The notes under the pieces are model-generated. The model did not search any database. It was not told the origin of the DNA and was given only the letters and a program-made list of their open reading frames with translations. Both the position numbers and the translations under genes were made by a program. Shown in pieces: positions 1 to 8,064 of a stretch of DNA of 36,123 nucleotides. The DNA comes from Flaviaestuariibacter sp. GTDB lineage: Bacteria; Bacteroidota; Bacteroidia; Chitinophagales; Chitinophagaceae. Position 1 is the first letter of the stretch. Every line of letters starts with the position of its first letter. Where the stretch lies: positions 1 to 36,123 of the forward strand of contig JAOQAI010000019.1 of assembly GCA_025963645.1 (NCBI GenBank), given 5' to 3'.

Positions 1-56
1 TCATACTGCTTTAACGCGGACACAATCTGCGTCTCTGTGAATTTTTGCTTTTTCAT
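1..56 (-). CDS. IS3-family transposase OrfA, N-terminal fragment
   Basis: The reading frame starts at ATG 56-54 and runs off the window after 18 codons. It reads MKKQKFTETQIVSALKQY. This matches the usual start of IS3-family OrfA proteins, where a lysine-rich stretch is followed by F[TS]xxQIvxxLkq and then a helix-turn-helix that binds the element's ends. In complete elements OrfA overlaps an OrfB carrying a DDE catalytic core, joined by a -1 frameshift; none of that is inside the window. The family call rests only on this short motif and on its position beside a TG-type end. Confidence 0.75.
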   Translation of the reverse strand, partial: MKKQKFTETQIVSALKQY

Positions 57-124
57 ATTTGACAATTTAAATTTAAACTCCAAGAGTCTAATTCGTAACT
101 GTCCTAATATCTGAGAAGGCTACA
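1..124 (-). mobile_element. IS3-family-like insertion sequence, 5' end (partial)
   Basis: This is the outer end of an insertion sequence that runs off the left edge of the window. Read on the minus strand, it begins TGTAGCCTTCTCAG at 124 and has GGACA about 20 bases in, the same offset at which IS3 itself has GGACA. About 68 bases later an OrfA start codon appears at 56. The exact outer boundary at 124 is inferred from the terminal TG and this spacing; the other end and the target duplication are not visible. The element stops 3 bp before the next ORF. Confidence 0.6.
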
Positions 125-127
125 AAA

Positions 128-766
128 ATGATAAGGCTTCAGCAACATGATACATTACGAAAATTGAAAAAGATAATTTTCATATTGAGATTTTGCATTT
201 CAAGTGCAGTCTTAATTTCCTGTAGTCAGACAGATCAAGAACATAGCATTATACCTAAGGATACAACGAACCAAACTGATGCTATCATGACATTGATTGA
301 CTATAAAAGCGAAACGTTGAAAATCTCAATCGGTGAAAATTATAAAGTCACAGACAATATCATAGAATGGCGATGGGCTGCATTAGCTGACCCTGACGAC
401 AAGGTTGACTCAACAGGGATTGACGCATTTTTATATTTGAGCGAACCATTAATTAAATTTAATAATGGCGAATGGCTACCATCACTACACATTGAAACAG
501 AAAAGAATATAATTATCTCGTTTACATGTTCGGTACTTTTTTCCTTAGAAGAGCAATCAAGTTCTGTAGATGATTTTCTTAAAGTATTAAGTAAAGACAT
601 AAAGCAATTAAATGATGATCATATAATTTCTTCAATTAAGAAAAAAGGGTTCTATGAGACAACTAGAAATGGCTGCATAGAAACTTTTAAATTGACAAAA
701 GCCAAAGAGTTAGAAAATGATAAGTTTGAATATACCATTAGAATAAGGCGAAAAGTGGCAGGGTAA
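128..766 (+). CDS. Hypothetical lipoprotein-like protein
   Basis: A 212-residue protein of no family I recognise. The N-terminus has a basic stretch (RKLKK, residues 11-15), a hydrophobic segment (about 16-31) and a lipobox-like LISC at about residues 29-32, so it is probably an exported lipoprotein. The mature part is polar, rich in Asp, Lys and Ile, and has no repeats or clear catalytic motif. The n-region before the hydrophobic stretch is longer than usual (about 15 residues). The ATG lies only 3 bp past the inferred end of the IS3-like element, so the native promoter, and possibly the native start, may have been displaced. No partner gene is close by. Base composition is more AT-rich than in the housekeeping genes. 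Confidence 0.65.
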   Translation: MIRLQQHDTLRKLKKIIFILRFCISSAVLISCSQTDQEHSIIPKDTTNQTDAIMTLIDYKSETLKISIGENYKVTDNIIEWRWAALADPDDKVDSTGIDAFLYLSEPLIKFNNGEWLPSLHIETEKNIIISFTCSVLFSLEEQSSSVDDFLKVLSKDIKQLNDDHIISSIKKKGFYETTRNGCIETFKLTKAKELENDKFEYTIRIRRKVAG

Positions 767-983
767 CAGTGGCTTGACATTATAAGGGCTGGCGAACATG
801 GGCTCAACTTCTACAGTTCTATTCATCTTTATTCCAAGCTTTGATCTGAAATTTACGGCGGAAAAAAGGTTATAGATCTTCCTTACTAAGCCCCAAAAAG
901 CCATTAACCCTGGAAATAGCCCGCATTTTCATCAAAAGCTGGGGTGCCTGTTGAAATTTTGCTTTCCTAAAAGAAGGTAACCC

Positions 984-2801
984 TTAATAATCCAGCTCAA
1001 GCCGCAACCGGTCCCGCAGTTCCTTCACCAACGGGTATTGTTCTACGATCTTTAAATACTGCTCCTTCGAGCTAAGTGGTGCATCATAAACAACGGTATC
1101 GGTTGGTGCATCCGTCAATAAAATAGAGAACTGCAAGGCTTTATTGCAAAGCTCTTTTTGCAAATGCTCACAAGCTTTGTTACGCTCCATTTCCAAAAAG
1201 CGCTGCTGCAGGTTATTGCTGGCCGTGGCCTCAAAGCTGTTATGGTCTTTTATGATAAGGGTCGCCAGCTCAAAGCTTTGCACCGCCGAACTCTTTTCCG
1301 CCCGCAGTATGTCAATGAATGCCTTCCACGCTTTTTCCAGCGATTCCTGCTCCAGCGGCTTATCTGTTTGCACATCATTGCAATCCGTTGGAGCAAACTG
1401 TTTGCGAATGCTATCCAGCAACCCGATCTTGCCGGCTGGCTTTGGCGCTTCTGTTGGAGTTGCTGTTGTAGGAGGCGCTTTATAAACCGGGCTGGTTTCC
1501 TGCATCACCGGTTCTTTTTTAGCAAGGGGGGTTTCCACTATCAGACGGGCAGCGGCTGACAGCGCTTCGGTCTTCGGTAAAGGTTTTATTTCGATGGCAG
1601 CAACAGGAGAGATTGCAATTGGCTGGATCGCCTTAAACGCTACCGACCGGGTGCCTTCAACCCCTTTTTTTTTATCCAATCCTTCGCCGTTGGCAGCCAA
1701 CTGCAAGGCTTGGCCGAGGTAGCAAAGCTTAATCAGGGCCAGCTCTACGTGCAGTCGTTTGTTGCGGGCTTGGCGGAAGTTGATCTCCGCTTCGTTCAAT
1801 ATGTTCAGGGCGCTTACGAGGTAGCCGGCTTCCACGTTTTTGGCCGTTTCGGCAAAGCGTTTTTTAAAGCTTTCCACTACTTCGAGCAAGCCCACCACGC
1901 GTTCGTCTTTACAGATCAGCACATTGCGCAGGAATTCGGCAAAGCCATTCAGCACGGCATCGCCTTCAAAGCCTTTTTTGTTGATGTCATCGTAAAGCAG
2001 CATGGCGCCGGCGAGGTCTTGCTCCTGCATGCAGGTCATCAACTTAAAATAATAATCGGCATCGAGAATATTCAGGTGCTCGACGGTATTGTTATAGGTC
2101 ACCTCTCCATTGGTAAAAGAAACGATCTTGTCGAGGATGCTTAAGGCATCTCTCATGCAACCTTCGCTTTTTTGCGAAATCAGCTGGAGGGCTGTTTCAT
2201 CTGCTTTTATATTTTCCTTAGTAGCGATATCCGCCAAATGACTTACCGTATCCTGGAGCGTGATTCGTTTAAAGTCGAAGATCTGGCAACGGCTTAAAAT
2301 GGTTGGCAGGATCTTATGCTTTTCCGTGGTGGCTAAAATGAACTTCGCATAAGACGGCGGCTCTTCCAGCGTTTTCAGAAACGCGTTGAAAGCCGAAGAC
2401 GAAAGCATGTGTACCTCGTCAATGATATAGACCTTGTATTGACCGGCTTGTGGTGCAAAGCGTACCTGGTCCACCAGCGCACGGATATCATCAACCGAAT
2501 TATTGGAAGCAGCATCCAGCTCATGAATATTCATCGACGTGCCTTCGTCAAAGGATTTGCAGGAATGGCAGGTATTGCAGGCTTCGCCGTCCGGGGTTTG
2601 GCTCTCGCAATTGATCGTCTTGGCGAGGATGCGGGCACAAGTGGTTTTGCCTACGCCCCGGGGACCGCAAAAAAGAAAAGCATGGGCCAGGTGGCCGGTC
2701 TTAATCGCGTTCTTAAGCGTTGTGGTAATATGTTCCTGCCCTACAACCGTGTTGAAGGTTTGCGGGCGATATTTGCGGGCGGAGACGATGAATTTTTCCA
2801 T
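984..2801 (-). CDS. dnaX: DNA polymerase III subunits gamma/tau
   Basis: The clamp-loader ATPase of the replicative polymerase, which loads the beta clamp and bridges polymerase core and helicase. The 605-residue product has an AAA+ module at about 1-240: Walker A GPRGVGKT (46-53), a zinc-binding cluster (C65, C75, C78, C81), Walker B IIDE (126-129), sensor 1 ATTE (157-160) and the SRC arginine-finger motif (170-172). A lid and collar region follows to about 370, then a Pro/Ala-rich linker (about 390-460) and a C-terminal tau-like domain. No slippery run with an obvious frameshift signal was identified, so a separate gamma product is not predicted. The ATG at 2801 gives the canonical N-terminus (MEKFIVSARKYRPQTF). 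Upstream is a weak promoter-like TACCTTAG (one mismatch to TAnnTTTG). Confidence 0.97.
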   Translation of the reverse strand: MEKFIVSARKYRPQTFNTVVGQEHITTTLKNAIKTGHLAHAFLFCGPRGVGKTTCARILAKTINCESQTPDGEACNTCHSCKSFDEGTSMNIHELDAASNNSVDDIRALVDQVRFAPQAGQYKVYIIDEVHMLSSSAFNAFLKTLEEPPSYAKFILATTEKHKILPTILSRCQIFDFKRITLQDTVSHLADIATKENIKADETALQLISQKSEGCMRDALSILDKIVSFTNGEVTYNNTVEHLNILDADYYFKLMTCMQEQDLAGAMLLYDDINKKGFEGDAVLNGFAEFLRNVLICKDERVVGLLEVVESFKKRFAETAKNVEAGYLVSALNILNEAEINFRQARNKRLHVELALIKLCYLGQALQLAANGEGLDKKKGVEGTRSVAFKAIQPIAISPVAAIEIKPLPKTEALSAAARLIVETPLAKKEPVMQETSPVYKAPPTTATPTEAPKPAGKIGLLDSIRKQFAPTDCNDVQTDKPLEQESLEKAWKAFIDILRAEKSSAVQSFELATLIIKDHNSFEATASNNLQQRFLEMERNKACEHLQKELCNKALQFSILLTDAPTDTVVYDAPLSSKEQYLKIVEQYPLVKELRDRLRLELDY

Positions 2802-2868
2802 GGTGTTATGCGCCTGCTAAGGTAGGGCAAGCGGGGGAATGGAATATGGTTTTGTGAAAGATAAGTAA

Positions 2869-3468
2869 CTAGGGGCGGCTAGAAACTTCTGGTATATTGT
2901 TAGCAAAATCTACATTCCGGTAAAGCTCAGAAAGGGTGATCTGAAAGCCAATGGTTTCAATGCTTACAGCCTCTTCGGGTGAACGAACTTCAGACAGCAA
3001 CCAGTTCTCGCCCTGGCGAACAAATTTTTCAAAACGGTGTTCGGTAGAGGATATGAGAATGTATTCTTTAAGCGATGGTAATGCCCGATACAAGATAAAC
3101 TTACCCGCACGATCATAATCCATTGTCGAAGGAGAAAGCACTTCGATGATAATCGTTGGGTTTGTAATAGCATCGGTTCTGTTTTCAATAAAAGAAGGCT
3201 TATCGCACAGGATAGTAATGTCTGGATAAGTAAATAGCGAGTTCGCTTCCACCTGAACTTTTAAGTCAGAGGGGAAGACTTGGCAGGACTTGTTGCGTAA
3301 GTGCTGCCCAATATCTACTAAGGTGTTTCCTACAATCTGATTATGCGAGAATGAAGCACCCGCCATGGCAAATATCTCACCCTGGTAATATTCATGTTTC
3401 TCTAGAGAAGCATCTTCAAAAGCTAAATATTCTTCGACGGTTTGGAATTTTAAGCGTGGGAATGTCAT
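2869..3468 (-). CDS. Uma2 family endonuclease (DUF820)
   Basis: A 199-residue protein of the Uma2/DUF820 family, which has a PD-(D/E)xK nuclease fold. The N-terminus has the typical TVEEYLAFE and KHEYYQGEIFAMAGAS segments. The core contains YPDITILCD (about 82-90), then the IIIEVLSPST motif and a downstream DRAGKFILYR segment. The Asp of YPD, the Glu of IEV and the Lys of GKF are the expected catalytic set. Cellular roles of single Uma2 proteins are poorly known; they are often linked to mobile DNA. The gene starts 18 bp after the GNAT-like gene stops and is probably co-transcribed with it. There is no obvious toxin-antitoxin partner. Confidence 0.88.
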   Translation of the reverse strand: MTFPRLKFQTVEEYLAFEDASLEKHEYYQGEIFAMAGASFSHNQIVGNTLVDIGQHLRNKSCQVFPSDLKVQVEANSLFTYPDITILCDKPSFIENRTDAITNPTIIIEVLSPSTMDYDRAGKFILYRALPSLKEYILISSTEHRFEKFVRQGENWLLSEVRSPEEAVSIETIGFQITLSELYRNVDFANNIPEVSSRP

Positions 3469-3486
3469 GCCATAAAATTACATTTT

Positions 3487-4656
3487 TTACGACAGTATGG
3501 GGTGCCGCTTAAACTCTTTCGTTCGGTCAAATAAATACCGATAGGTCGTCAGCTTACGGCTTTGGTGCACATCCCCCAATCCCTCCGCCACGTTGATCAT
3601 CTTTGGATTAAAATCGCCGATCCATTGCATTTCATATTCTTCATAGGCCATGTCTCTTACGGTTTTATATGCCTCGCCCACCATAAAAGAGTCAATGCCT
3701 TTGCCTTGAAACTCCGGCACAATGCCAAATACGATCCCGGAAAACTTCGTGCACTTTTTTGTCGCCTTTACCCACAAAAATTTCAGCTTGCTAAGTAGAT
3801 CAAACTTGCCATTTAGGTGGCGAAACCATTGGTTCAGGTCGGGCAGGTTTACAAAAAGCGCTATCGGCTGTTCGTTGTGATAGGCGAACCAGATAATGTT
3901 TGGGTCCATTACCGGCTTCATCTTTTTAAACATTAGCACCACCTGCTCTTTTTTCATTTCTTTTAATCCGCCATGCCCGGCCCAGGCGGCATTATACACT
4001 GTTGTAAAATCGCCGGCATATTTTTCCAGGTTTGATTTGTTGATGGTGCCTACACGAAACGCCGGATCTTTTTCAAAAATGGCATGCCTTTCCAAAACCT
4101 TCCCGCTTAGCTTTTGCTTTGGATGTTTGCCAAAACAGATCTGGTGAAAAAAGGGCTGAAACCCATAAGCCTCCAACAATTTTTTATAATATGGCGGATT
4201 GTAGTTCATGCAATAGAGTGGCGATTGAAACCCTTCTACCACAAGCCCCCACCAGCGATCGCGTTCACCGAAATTTATAGGGCCGTCCATCGCTTCCATA
4301 CCCTGTTGCAGCAACCAGTGCCTGGCTACATCAAAAAGCATATCGGCTGCGTTTTGGTCATCAATGCAATCAAAAAAACCAACCCCACCTACGGGCACAT
4401 CATCACCCTTGTTCTTGTATTTTTTATTGGTAAATGCGGCAATGCGGCCAACCAGTTGGTCGTCTTTTTTTAAGATCCAGCGGACTACTTTTCCAAACCG
4501 GAAGGTCTTATTCTTCTTCTCATCAAATACATCGGAAATGTCCTTGTCCAGCGGTCGTATATAAGCTGGATTCGCTTTATTAAGCAACACATTTACATCA
4601 ATAAAATCCCGGGCTTCTTTTGGAGAGGTGACTTCGATCAACTGCAAGGGGCTCAT
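3487..4656 (-). CDS. GNAT-like N-acyltransferase family protein
   Basis: About 389 residues from the chosen start (MSPLQLIEVTSPKEARDFIDV). An ATG 36 bases further upstream would add 13 residues, but it lies across the likely promoter, so the inner ATG at 4656 is preferred. The protein resembles large GNAT-related proteins common in Bacteroidota. It has an N-terminal region with conserved YIRPLDKDI and GRIAAF, a middle GPINFGERDRWWGLVVEGF segment, and a C-terminal half with FGIVPEFQGKGIDSFMVGEAY, which fits an acyl-CoA-binding V/I-x-x-x-x-Q-x-x-G-x-G/A loop. The substrate is unknown. It lies downstream of a strong hairpin terminator and upstream of the Uma2 gene. Confidence 0.7.
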   Translation of the reverse strand: MSPLQLIEVTSPKEARDFIDVNVLLNKANPAYIRPLDKDISDVFDEKKNKTFRFGKVVRWILKKDDQLVGRIAAFTNKKYKNKGDDVPVGGVGFFDCIDDQNAADMLFDVARHWLLQQGMEAMDGPINFGERDRWWGLVVEGFQSPLYCMNYNPPYYKKLLEAYGFQPFFHQICFGKHPKQKLSGKVLERHAIFEKDPAFRVGTINKSNLEKYAGDFTTVYNAAWAGHGGLKEMKKEQVVLMFKKMKPVMDPNIIWFAYHNEQPIALFVNLPDLNQWFRHLNGKFDLLSKLKFLWVKATKKCTKFSGIVFGIVPEFQGKGIDSFMVGEAYKTVRDMAYEEYEMQWIGDFNPKMINVAEGLGDVHQSRKLTTYRYLFDRTKEFKRHPILS

Positions 4657-4660
4657 GTTG

Positions 4661-4668
4661 CAAAAATA
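4661..4668 (-). promoter_or_regulatory. Bacteroidota -7 promoter element for the GNAT-like gene
   Basis: On the minus strand this reads TATTTTTG, an exact TAnnTTTG -7 element of Bacteroidota primary sigma factor promoters. A TTG lies upstream in the -33 area, but its spacing is shorter than the usual 19-21 bp. Transcription starting about 6-7 bases downstream would begin at or next to the ATG (4656-4654), so the mRNA may be leaderless. It sits just after the terminator of the preceding gene. Confidence 0.45.
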
Positions 4669-4697
4669 GCAGGACGAAGGCACAAGCAGCATTTAAA

Positions 4698-4742
4698 AGA
4701 GGCGGGGCACAAGCAGGAGATTCCTGCCTGTGCCCCGCCTCT
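4698..4742 (-). terminator. Long GC-rich hairpin terminator, possibly bidirectional
   Basis: The arms agaggcggggcaca and tgtgccccgcctct are perfect complements, extended inside by gcagga/tcctgc after one mismatch and closed by a 3-nt loop. The stem is about 20 bp. It lies 19 bp after the L,D-transpeptidase stop codon on the minus strand, where a short U run follows (CTCTTTT). On the plus strand the stem is followed by a longer T-rich stretch. Confidence 0.85.
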
Positions 4743-4760
4743 TGATTTTTTGTTTTTCGC

Positions 4761-6425
4761 TTAACGCTTCGCCATCTGCGCAGCACCACCAACAAACATC
4801 TTAGCGGCTAATTGCTTATCGTGGCTATAGATATCATCCCTGAAGTTCAGGCGGCCTTGCTCATCCACCCATGCCGTGTAATAAGTGATTACTACCGGCA
4901 CTGGCCGCTTCAGCTTTACATACTTTTCGGTGCCGGCATTCATTGCATCAAAGATGCGGTCGCTGGTCCACTCCGGGTTGTTGCGCAAAAGGTATTGCGC
5001 CATTTTCTCGGGTTCTGCTAAACGAATGCACCCATGGCTATAAGCCCGCTTGTCTTTTTCGAACAGGCTTTTGGATGGGGTATCGTGAAAATAGATATTG
5101 AAAGAGTTCGGGAATAAGAATTTGACTTGGCCCAGGGAGTTTCCTTCACCCGGTAACTGGCGAATCTTTGGCAGTCCGCCTTCTGTACCTACTTGCTCCA
5201 TATTCTGAGCAGCTAAGTAGCCTGGATTAGAAGCGAGCTTTGGAAGAATTTCACTTTTCACAATACTTGGCGGCACATTCCAGTAAGGACTAAACACCAC
5301 TTGGTTCAGATCACCATTGAACATGGTTGTATTGTGACCTTCCTTACCAACCACCACTACCATATCAAAAGCTTTCTTCTTCCCCTCGTACACATGCAGC
5401 TTAAACTCGGGGATGTTTACTACGATCAGGTTGCCTTCTGGCTCATGCGGCAGCCAGCGCATCCGCTCCAGGTTGATCACCAGTTGCTCCATGCGTTTCT
5501 GCACCGGCACATTCAGGTCTTTGATCTGTACATCGGTAAGAGTACCGGTGGGCGTATATCCAAAGCGAGCCTGGAAATTGCGAATCGCCAACGCTAAAGT
5601 ATCATTGAATACCTGGCTCGTATCAGCCCCGGGAAGGTCGCCCGTTATTTGAAGACGTTTTTTCAGTATTGCAATGGCAGGAGAGGAGGCGCCTTTTTTA
5701 AACGATTTAGCTGTTCCGGTAACCGTAGGCCAACCACCTTTTTGCGCGATGGCATAATACTTTGCCATCTGATCTTTTAGTAAGTTATAGGGCTGATTTA
5801 CATTCTCAAAATACTTATTGTCCTTATGCTTTTTGGTAATCAGAGAATCTGCCAGGTACATGGCTGTTTCTTTCTTTATCGGGATGAATCGCTCCATTTC
5901 CTTGCGCTTCACAAATCCTTCCTCGTAGGCATCCAGCATGTATTGCAGGTAGTGCTCAGTCAGGGTCAATTCCGTATTAATAGTATTTTTATTGCTGGCA
6001 CTGAACCTGGGGTTTTCTTCAGCTATCAGCGCATCCATCGTGCGGGCCAATTGCTTATCGTGCAACACGGTATCATGGCGATAAGAAGTATGATAGTCAT
6101 GCAGGTTCCAGAATCCTTTGGTTTGTTCCGCCAGGCCGTTGCTGCTGAACCACGCAAACTGGTAGTTGCGGGCATTGTAAAAGCTGCGCATCCGGCGGGA
6201 AATAGAATCGGCTACTTTATGCTGGCTAATAAAATTTTCCAGTGCGATGCTATCCAGGAAAAGATCATTATAGGCATTCGCTTTGGTAATACTTCGATCC
6301 CGCTTGGTGATCTTTTTCTCTTCTTTGGCTTCGCCGGCGTTTTCGCTGGTGCTGCCGCCATCTTGGGCATTGCAGGCGGCCAGGGTGGTGGCAAATAAGG
6401 CAGTGTAAAGAATGATTCGTTTCAT
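4761..6425 (-). CDS. L,D-transpeptidase lipoprotein (YkuD domain, LdtD/YcbB-like layout)
   Basis: A 554-residue envelope enzyme expected to form 3-3 peptidoglycan cross-links or attach proteins to meso-DAP. The signal peptide ends in a lipobox LAAC with the lipidated Cys at 18. A Ser/Glu/Lys-rich linker (about 20-45) is followed by a scaffold-like domain, a peptidoglycan-binding-1-like domain (about 245-305: LKKRLQITGDL, FQARFGYTPTGTLT) and the YkuD catalytic domain (about 333-490). The catalytic SHGCIRL motif is complete, with nucleophile Cys466. Layout and length match the large YcbB-like L,D-transpeptidases of Gram-negative bacteria. The DAP-type MurE encoded in the same window fits the expected substrate. 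The gene stands alone and is closed by the hairpin at 4698-4742. Confidence 0.93.
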   Translation of the reverse strand: MKRIILYTALFATTLAACNAQDGGSTSENAGEAKEEKKITKRDRSITKANAYNDLFLDSIALENFISQHKVADSISRRMRSFYNARNYQFAWFSSNGLAEQTKGFWNLHDYHTSYRHDTVLHDKQLARTMDALIAEENPRFSASNKNTINTELTLTEHYLQYMLDAYEEGFVKRKEMERFIPIKKETAMYLADSLITKKHKDNKYFENVNQPYNLLKDQMAKYYAIAQKGGWPTVTGTAKSFKKGASSPAIAILKKRLQITGDLPGADTSQVFNDTLALAIRNFQARFGYTPTGTLTDVQIKDLNVPVQKRMEQLVINLERMRWLPHEPEGNLIVVNIPEFKLHVYEGKKKAFDMVVVVGKEGHNTTMFNGDLNQVVFSPYWNVPPSIVKSEILPKLASNPGYLAAQNMEQVGTEGGLPKIRQLPGEGNSLGQVKFLFPNSFNIYFHDTPSKSLFEKDKRAYSHGCIRLAEPEKMAQYLLRNNPEWTSDRIFDAMNAGTEKYVKLKRPVPVVITYYTAWVDEQGRLNFRDDIYSHDKQLAAKMFVGGAAQMAKR

Positions 6426-6669
6426 GCTCTTCCATTGTACAAATCCTGTGCCTGTTGACCACGCCTGATTTCAGGTGTATAACCCATTGCTTTAAGAATC
6501 TCTTGGCTAAAAATGGGGAATTAGGAGCAGGCTTGCGTATGACCACACTTGTCATTTTGGGAATACTGGGATAGTTATTGTAACTATTTCCAAACTTATT
6601 TGTTTTTATGCTTTGCCTTCCTTGTGAAGGGAGTTTCACGGTTGATTCCAATAAAAAATAATAAAAACG

Positions 6670-7548
6670 ATGAATTTAGGATATGCCTGCATCAATATGG
6701 GTTTGGCAGAAGAGGGCATTTCTACCAACAAGGGAATGATCCGCAAGACGTTTTTGGAAAAAGGAATCGGCTATGCTTCTCAACTTGCTTTGCTGAATGT
6801 GCAGGCTTTGCAAAAGATAGTACAATGGAATGTGGCGAATGGTATAACGGTCTTTCGCATTACATCGGAATTGTTCCCCTGGGCATCGGAGTATAAACTG
6901 GAAGCCATGCCGGATTTTCGGGAGATCCGTAGTGTATTGGAACAAATAGGCAAGCAGCCCATCAGGTTAAGCACACATCCAGGTCCCTTTAATAAAATGG
7001 CTGGTGTTGGTGCTACCTTGCAAAATACCATCACCGATCTTGAGATCCATTCCCAGCTTTTTGACCTGATGGGACTGGAGCCTTCGCATTGGAACAAGAT
7101 CAATATTCATGTGGGCGGTGCTTATGGCGATAAAGGCGAAACCATCAAACGCTTTGCGCAGAACTTTAAGCTGCTTTCGGCTAACCTGCAAAGGCGGCTA
7201 ACGGTAGAAAACGATGACAAGCCCGGAGTCTTCACCGTAGCGGAACTGGTGCCACTACACGAGATGACAGGCATTCCTATCGTTTTCGATTATTTTCACC
7301 ATCGACTGCACCCGGGTTTGCAAACCGAGGAAGAAGCTTTTTTGGCGGCCTATGATACCTGGGCTGTAAAACCCGTTTTTCATTACTCCAGTTCAAAACG
7401 GGAATACGAAGACCCAACAGCAAAGAAAGAAGCACACGCCGATTATCTCTACGAGCCGATCAATACTTACGGAAAGGAAGTGGATATTGTGTTGGAAGCA
7501 AAGAAGAAGGAGTTGGCAGTGTTGCGGTATAAGGAGCAGTTTGGGTAA
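6670..7548 (+). CDS. uvsE: UV DNA damage endonuclease UvsE/UVDE
   Basis: A 292-residue TIM-barrel endonuclease that nicks DNA 5' of pyrimidine dimers and other lesions, starting alternative excision repair. The protein starts MNLGYACINMGL. It carries the family segments FRITSELFPW (about 63-72), LSTHPGPFN (about 99-107), INIHVGGAYGDK (about 143-154), LTVENDD (about 177-183) and VFDYFHHRLHPG (about 205-216). These supply the His, Glu and Asp ligands of the metal cluster. The length is normal for bacterial UvsE. The gene stands alone; the upstream 244 bp has no clear promoter, though ATGCTTTG near 6608 is a poor match to the -7 box. A short inverted repeat follows the stop. Confidence 0.95.
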   Translation: MNLGYACINMGLAEEGISTNKGMIRKTFLEKGIGYASQLALLNVQALQKIVQWNVANGITVFRITSELFPWASEYKLEAMPDFREIRSVLEQIGKQPIRLSTHPGPFNKMAGVGATLQNTITDLEIHSQLFDLMGLEPSHWNKINIHVGGAYGDKGETIKRFAQNFKLLSANLQRRLTVENDDKPGVFTVAELVPLHEMTGIPIVFDYFHHRLHPGLQTEEEAFLAAYDTWAVKPVFHYSSSKREYEDPTAKKEAHADYLYEPINTYGKEVDIVLEAKKKELAVLRYKEQFG

Positions 7549-7553
7549 TTGGT

Positions 7554-7593
7554 AGTCTGATTGGTTGTACATTTAGCCTAACCAAATCAAACT
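7554..7593. repeat. Imperfect inverted repeat in the uvsE downstream spacer
   Basis: The arms AGTCTGATTGGTT (7554-7566) and AACCAAATCAAACT (7580-7593) pair along 12 of 14 positions with one gap, around a 13-nt loop. The right arm ends 3 bp before the next ATG and the left arm starts 5 bp after the uvsE stop. It has no U run, so it is not a standard terminator. Its position resembles the spacer hairpins at 12015, 24001, 29422 and 30927. Confidence 0.6.
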
Positions 7594-7596
7594 ATC

Positions 7597-8058
7597 ATGA
7601 AACGATTTTTATTAAGTTGTCTAATTCTACTGGTTCTTTCTGACTGCAATCCTAAAAAGGGAACTAATGAGGCTGCTTTCAATCCAGACACATTACAAAA
7701 AAATGTTAAAGAATGGTATATAGATGAAGCTACTGCTTTAAGAATGATTAATTCTTTTTACAAAGAAATCGATGAGAAATTTCTGTGGACTACAATTAAT
7801 ATGCAGGAAGATATTGCGCTTAAAGCGATCAAGACAGAATTCCCTGCCACTGCAAATAATTATCAATTCATGGTTGCTCGTTATTCTTCTGCAGATGAAG
7901 CCCGATATAGAGGGAACAGGGTTCCAGGCGGGGATGATCGATATAAAGTGGATGGATATGCGACATTGATTCTTAAAGTTCAGCCTAATGAATCTGGAAG
8001 TAGACCACACTATTTTGACTTTGCTGTCGTTTGTCCACCACCCGAGGATTGTCATTAA
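7597..8058 (+). CDS. Hypothetical exported protein, probable lipoprotein
   Basis: A 153-residue protein of unrecognised family. The N-terminus MKRFLLSCLILLVLSDCNPKK is a classic short signal peptide followed by Cys17. The residue before that Cys is Asp, which is unusual for a lipobox, so lipidation is likely but not certain. The mature part is mixed alpha/beta with many Tyr and Asp, and ends with DFAVVCPPPEDCH, containing two Cys that could form a disulphide. It is convergent with the TPR gene (6-bp gap), and its probable terminator lies inside that gene. No functional clue comes from the neighbours. Confidence 0.65.
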   Translation: MKRFLLSCLILLVLSDCNPKKGTNEAAFNPDTLQKNVKEWYIDEATALRMINSFYKEIDEKFLWTTINMQEDIALKAIKTEFPATANNYQFMVARYSSADEARYRGNRVPGGDDRYKVDGYATLILKVQPNESGSRPHYFDFAVVCPPPEDCH

Positions 8059-8064
8059 ATATGT

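Noticed and set aside
1158..2825. Several long plus-strand ORFs across the dnaX region
   Set aside because: They are antisense shadows of dnaX, whose protein has all the expected motifs.
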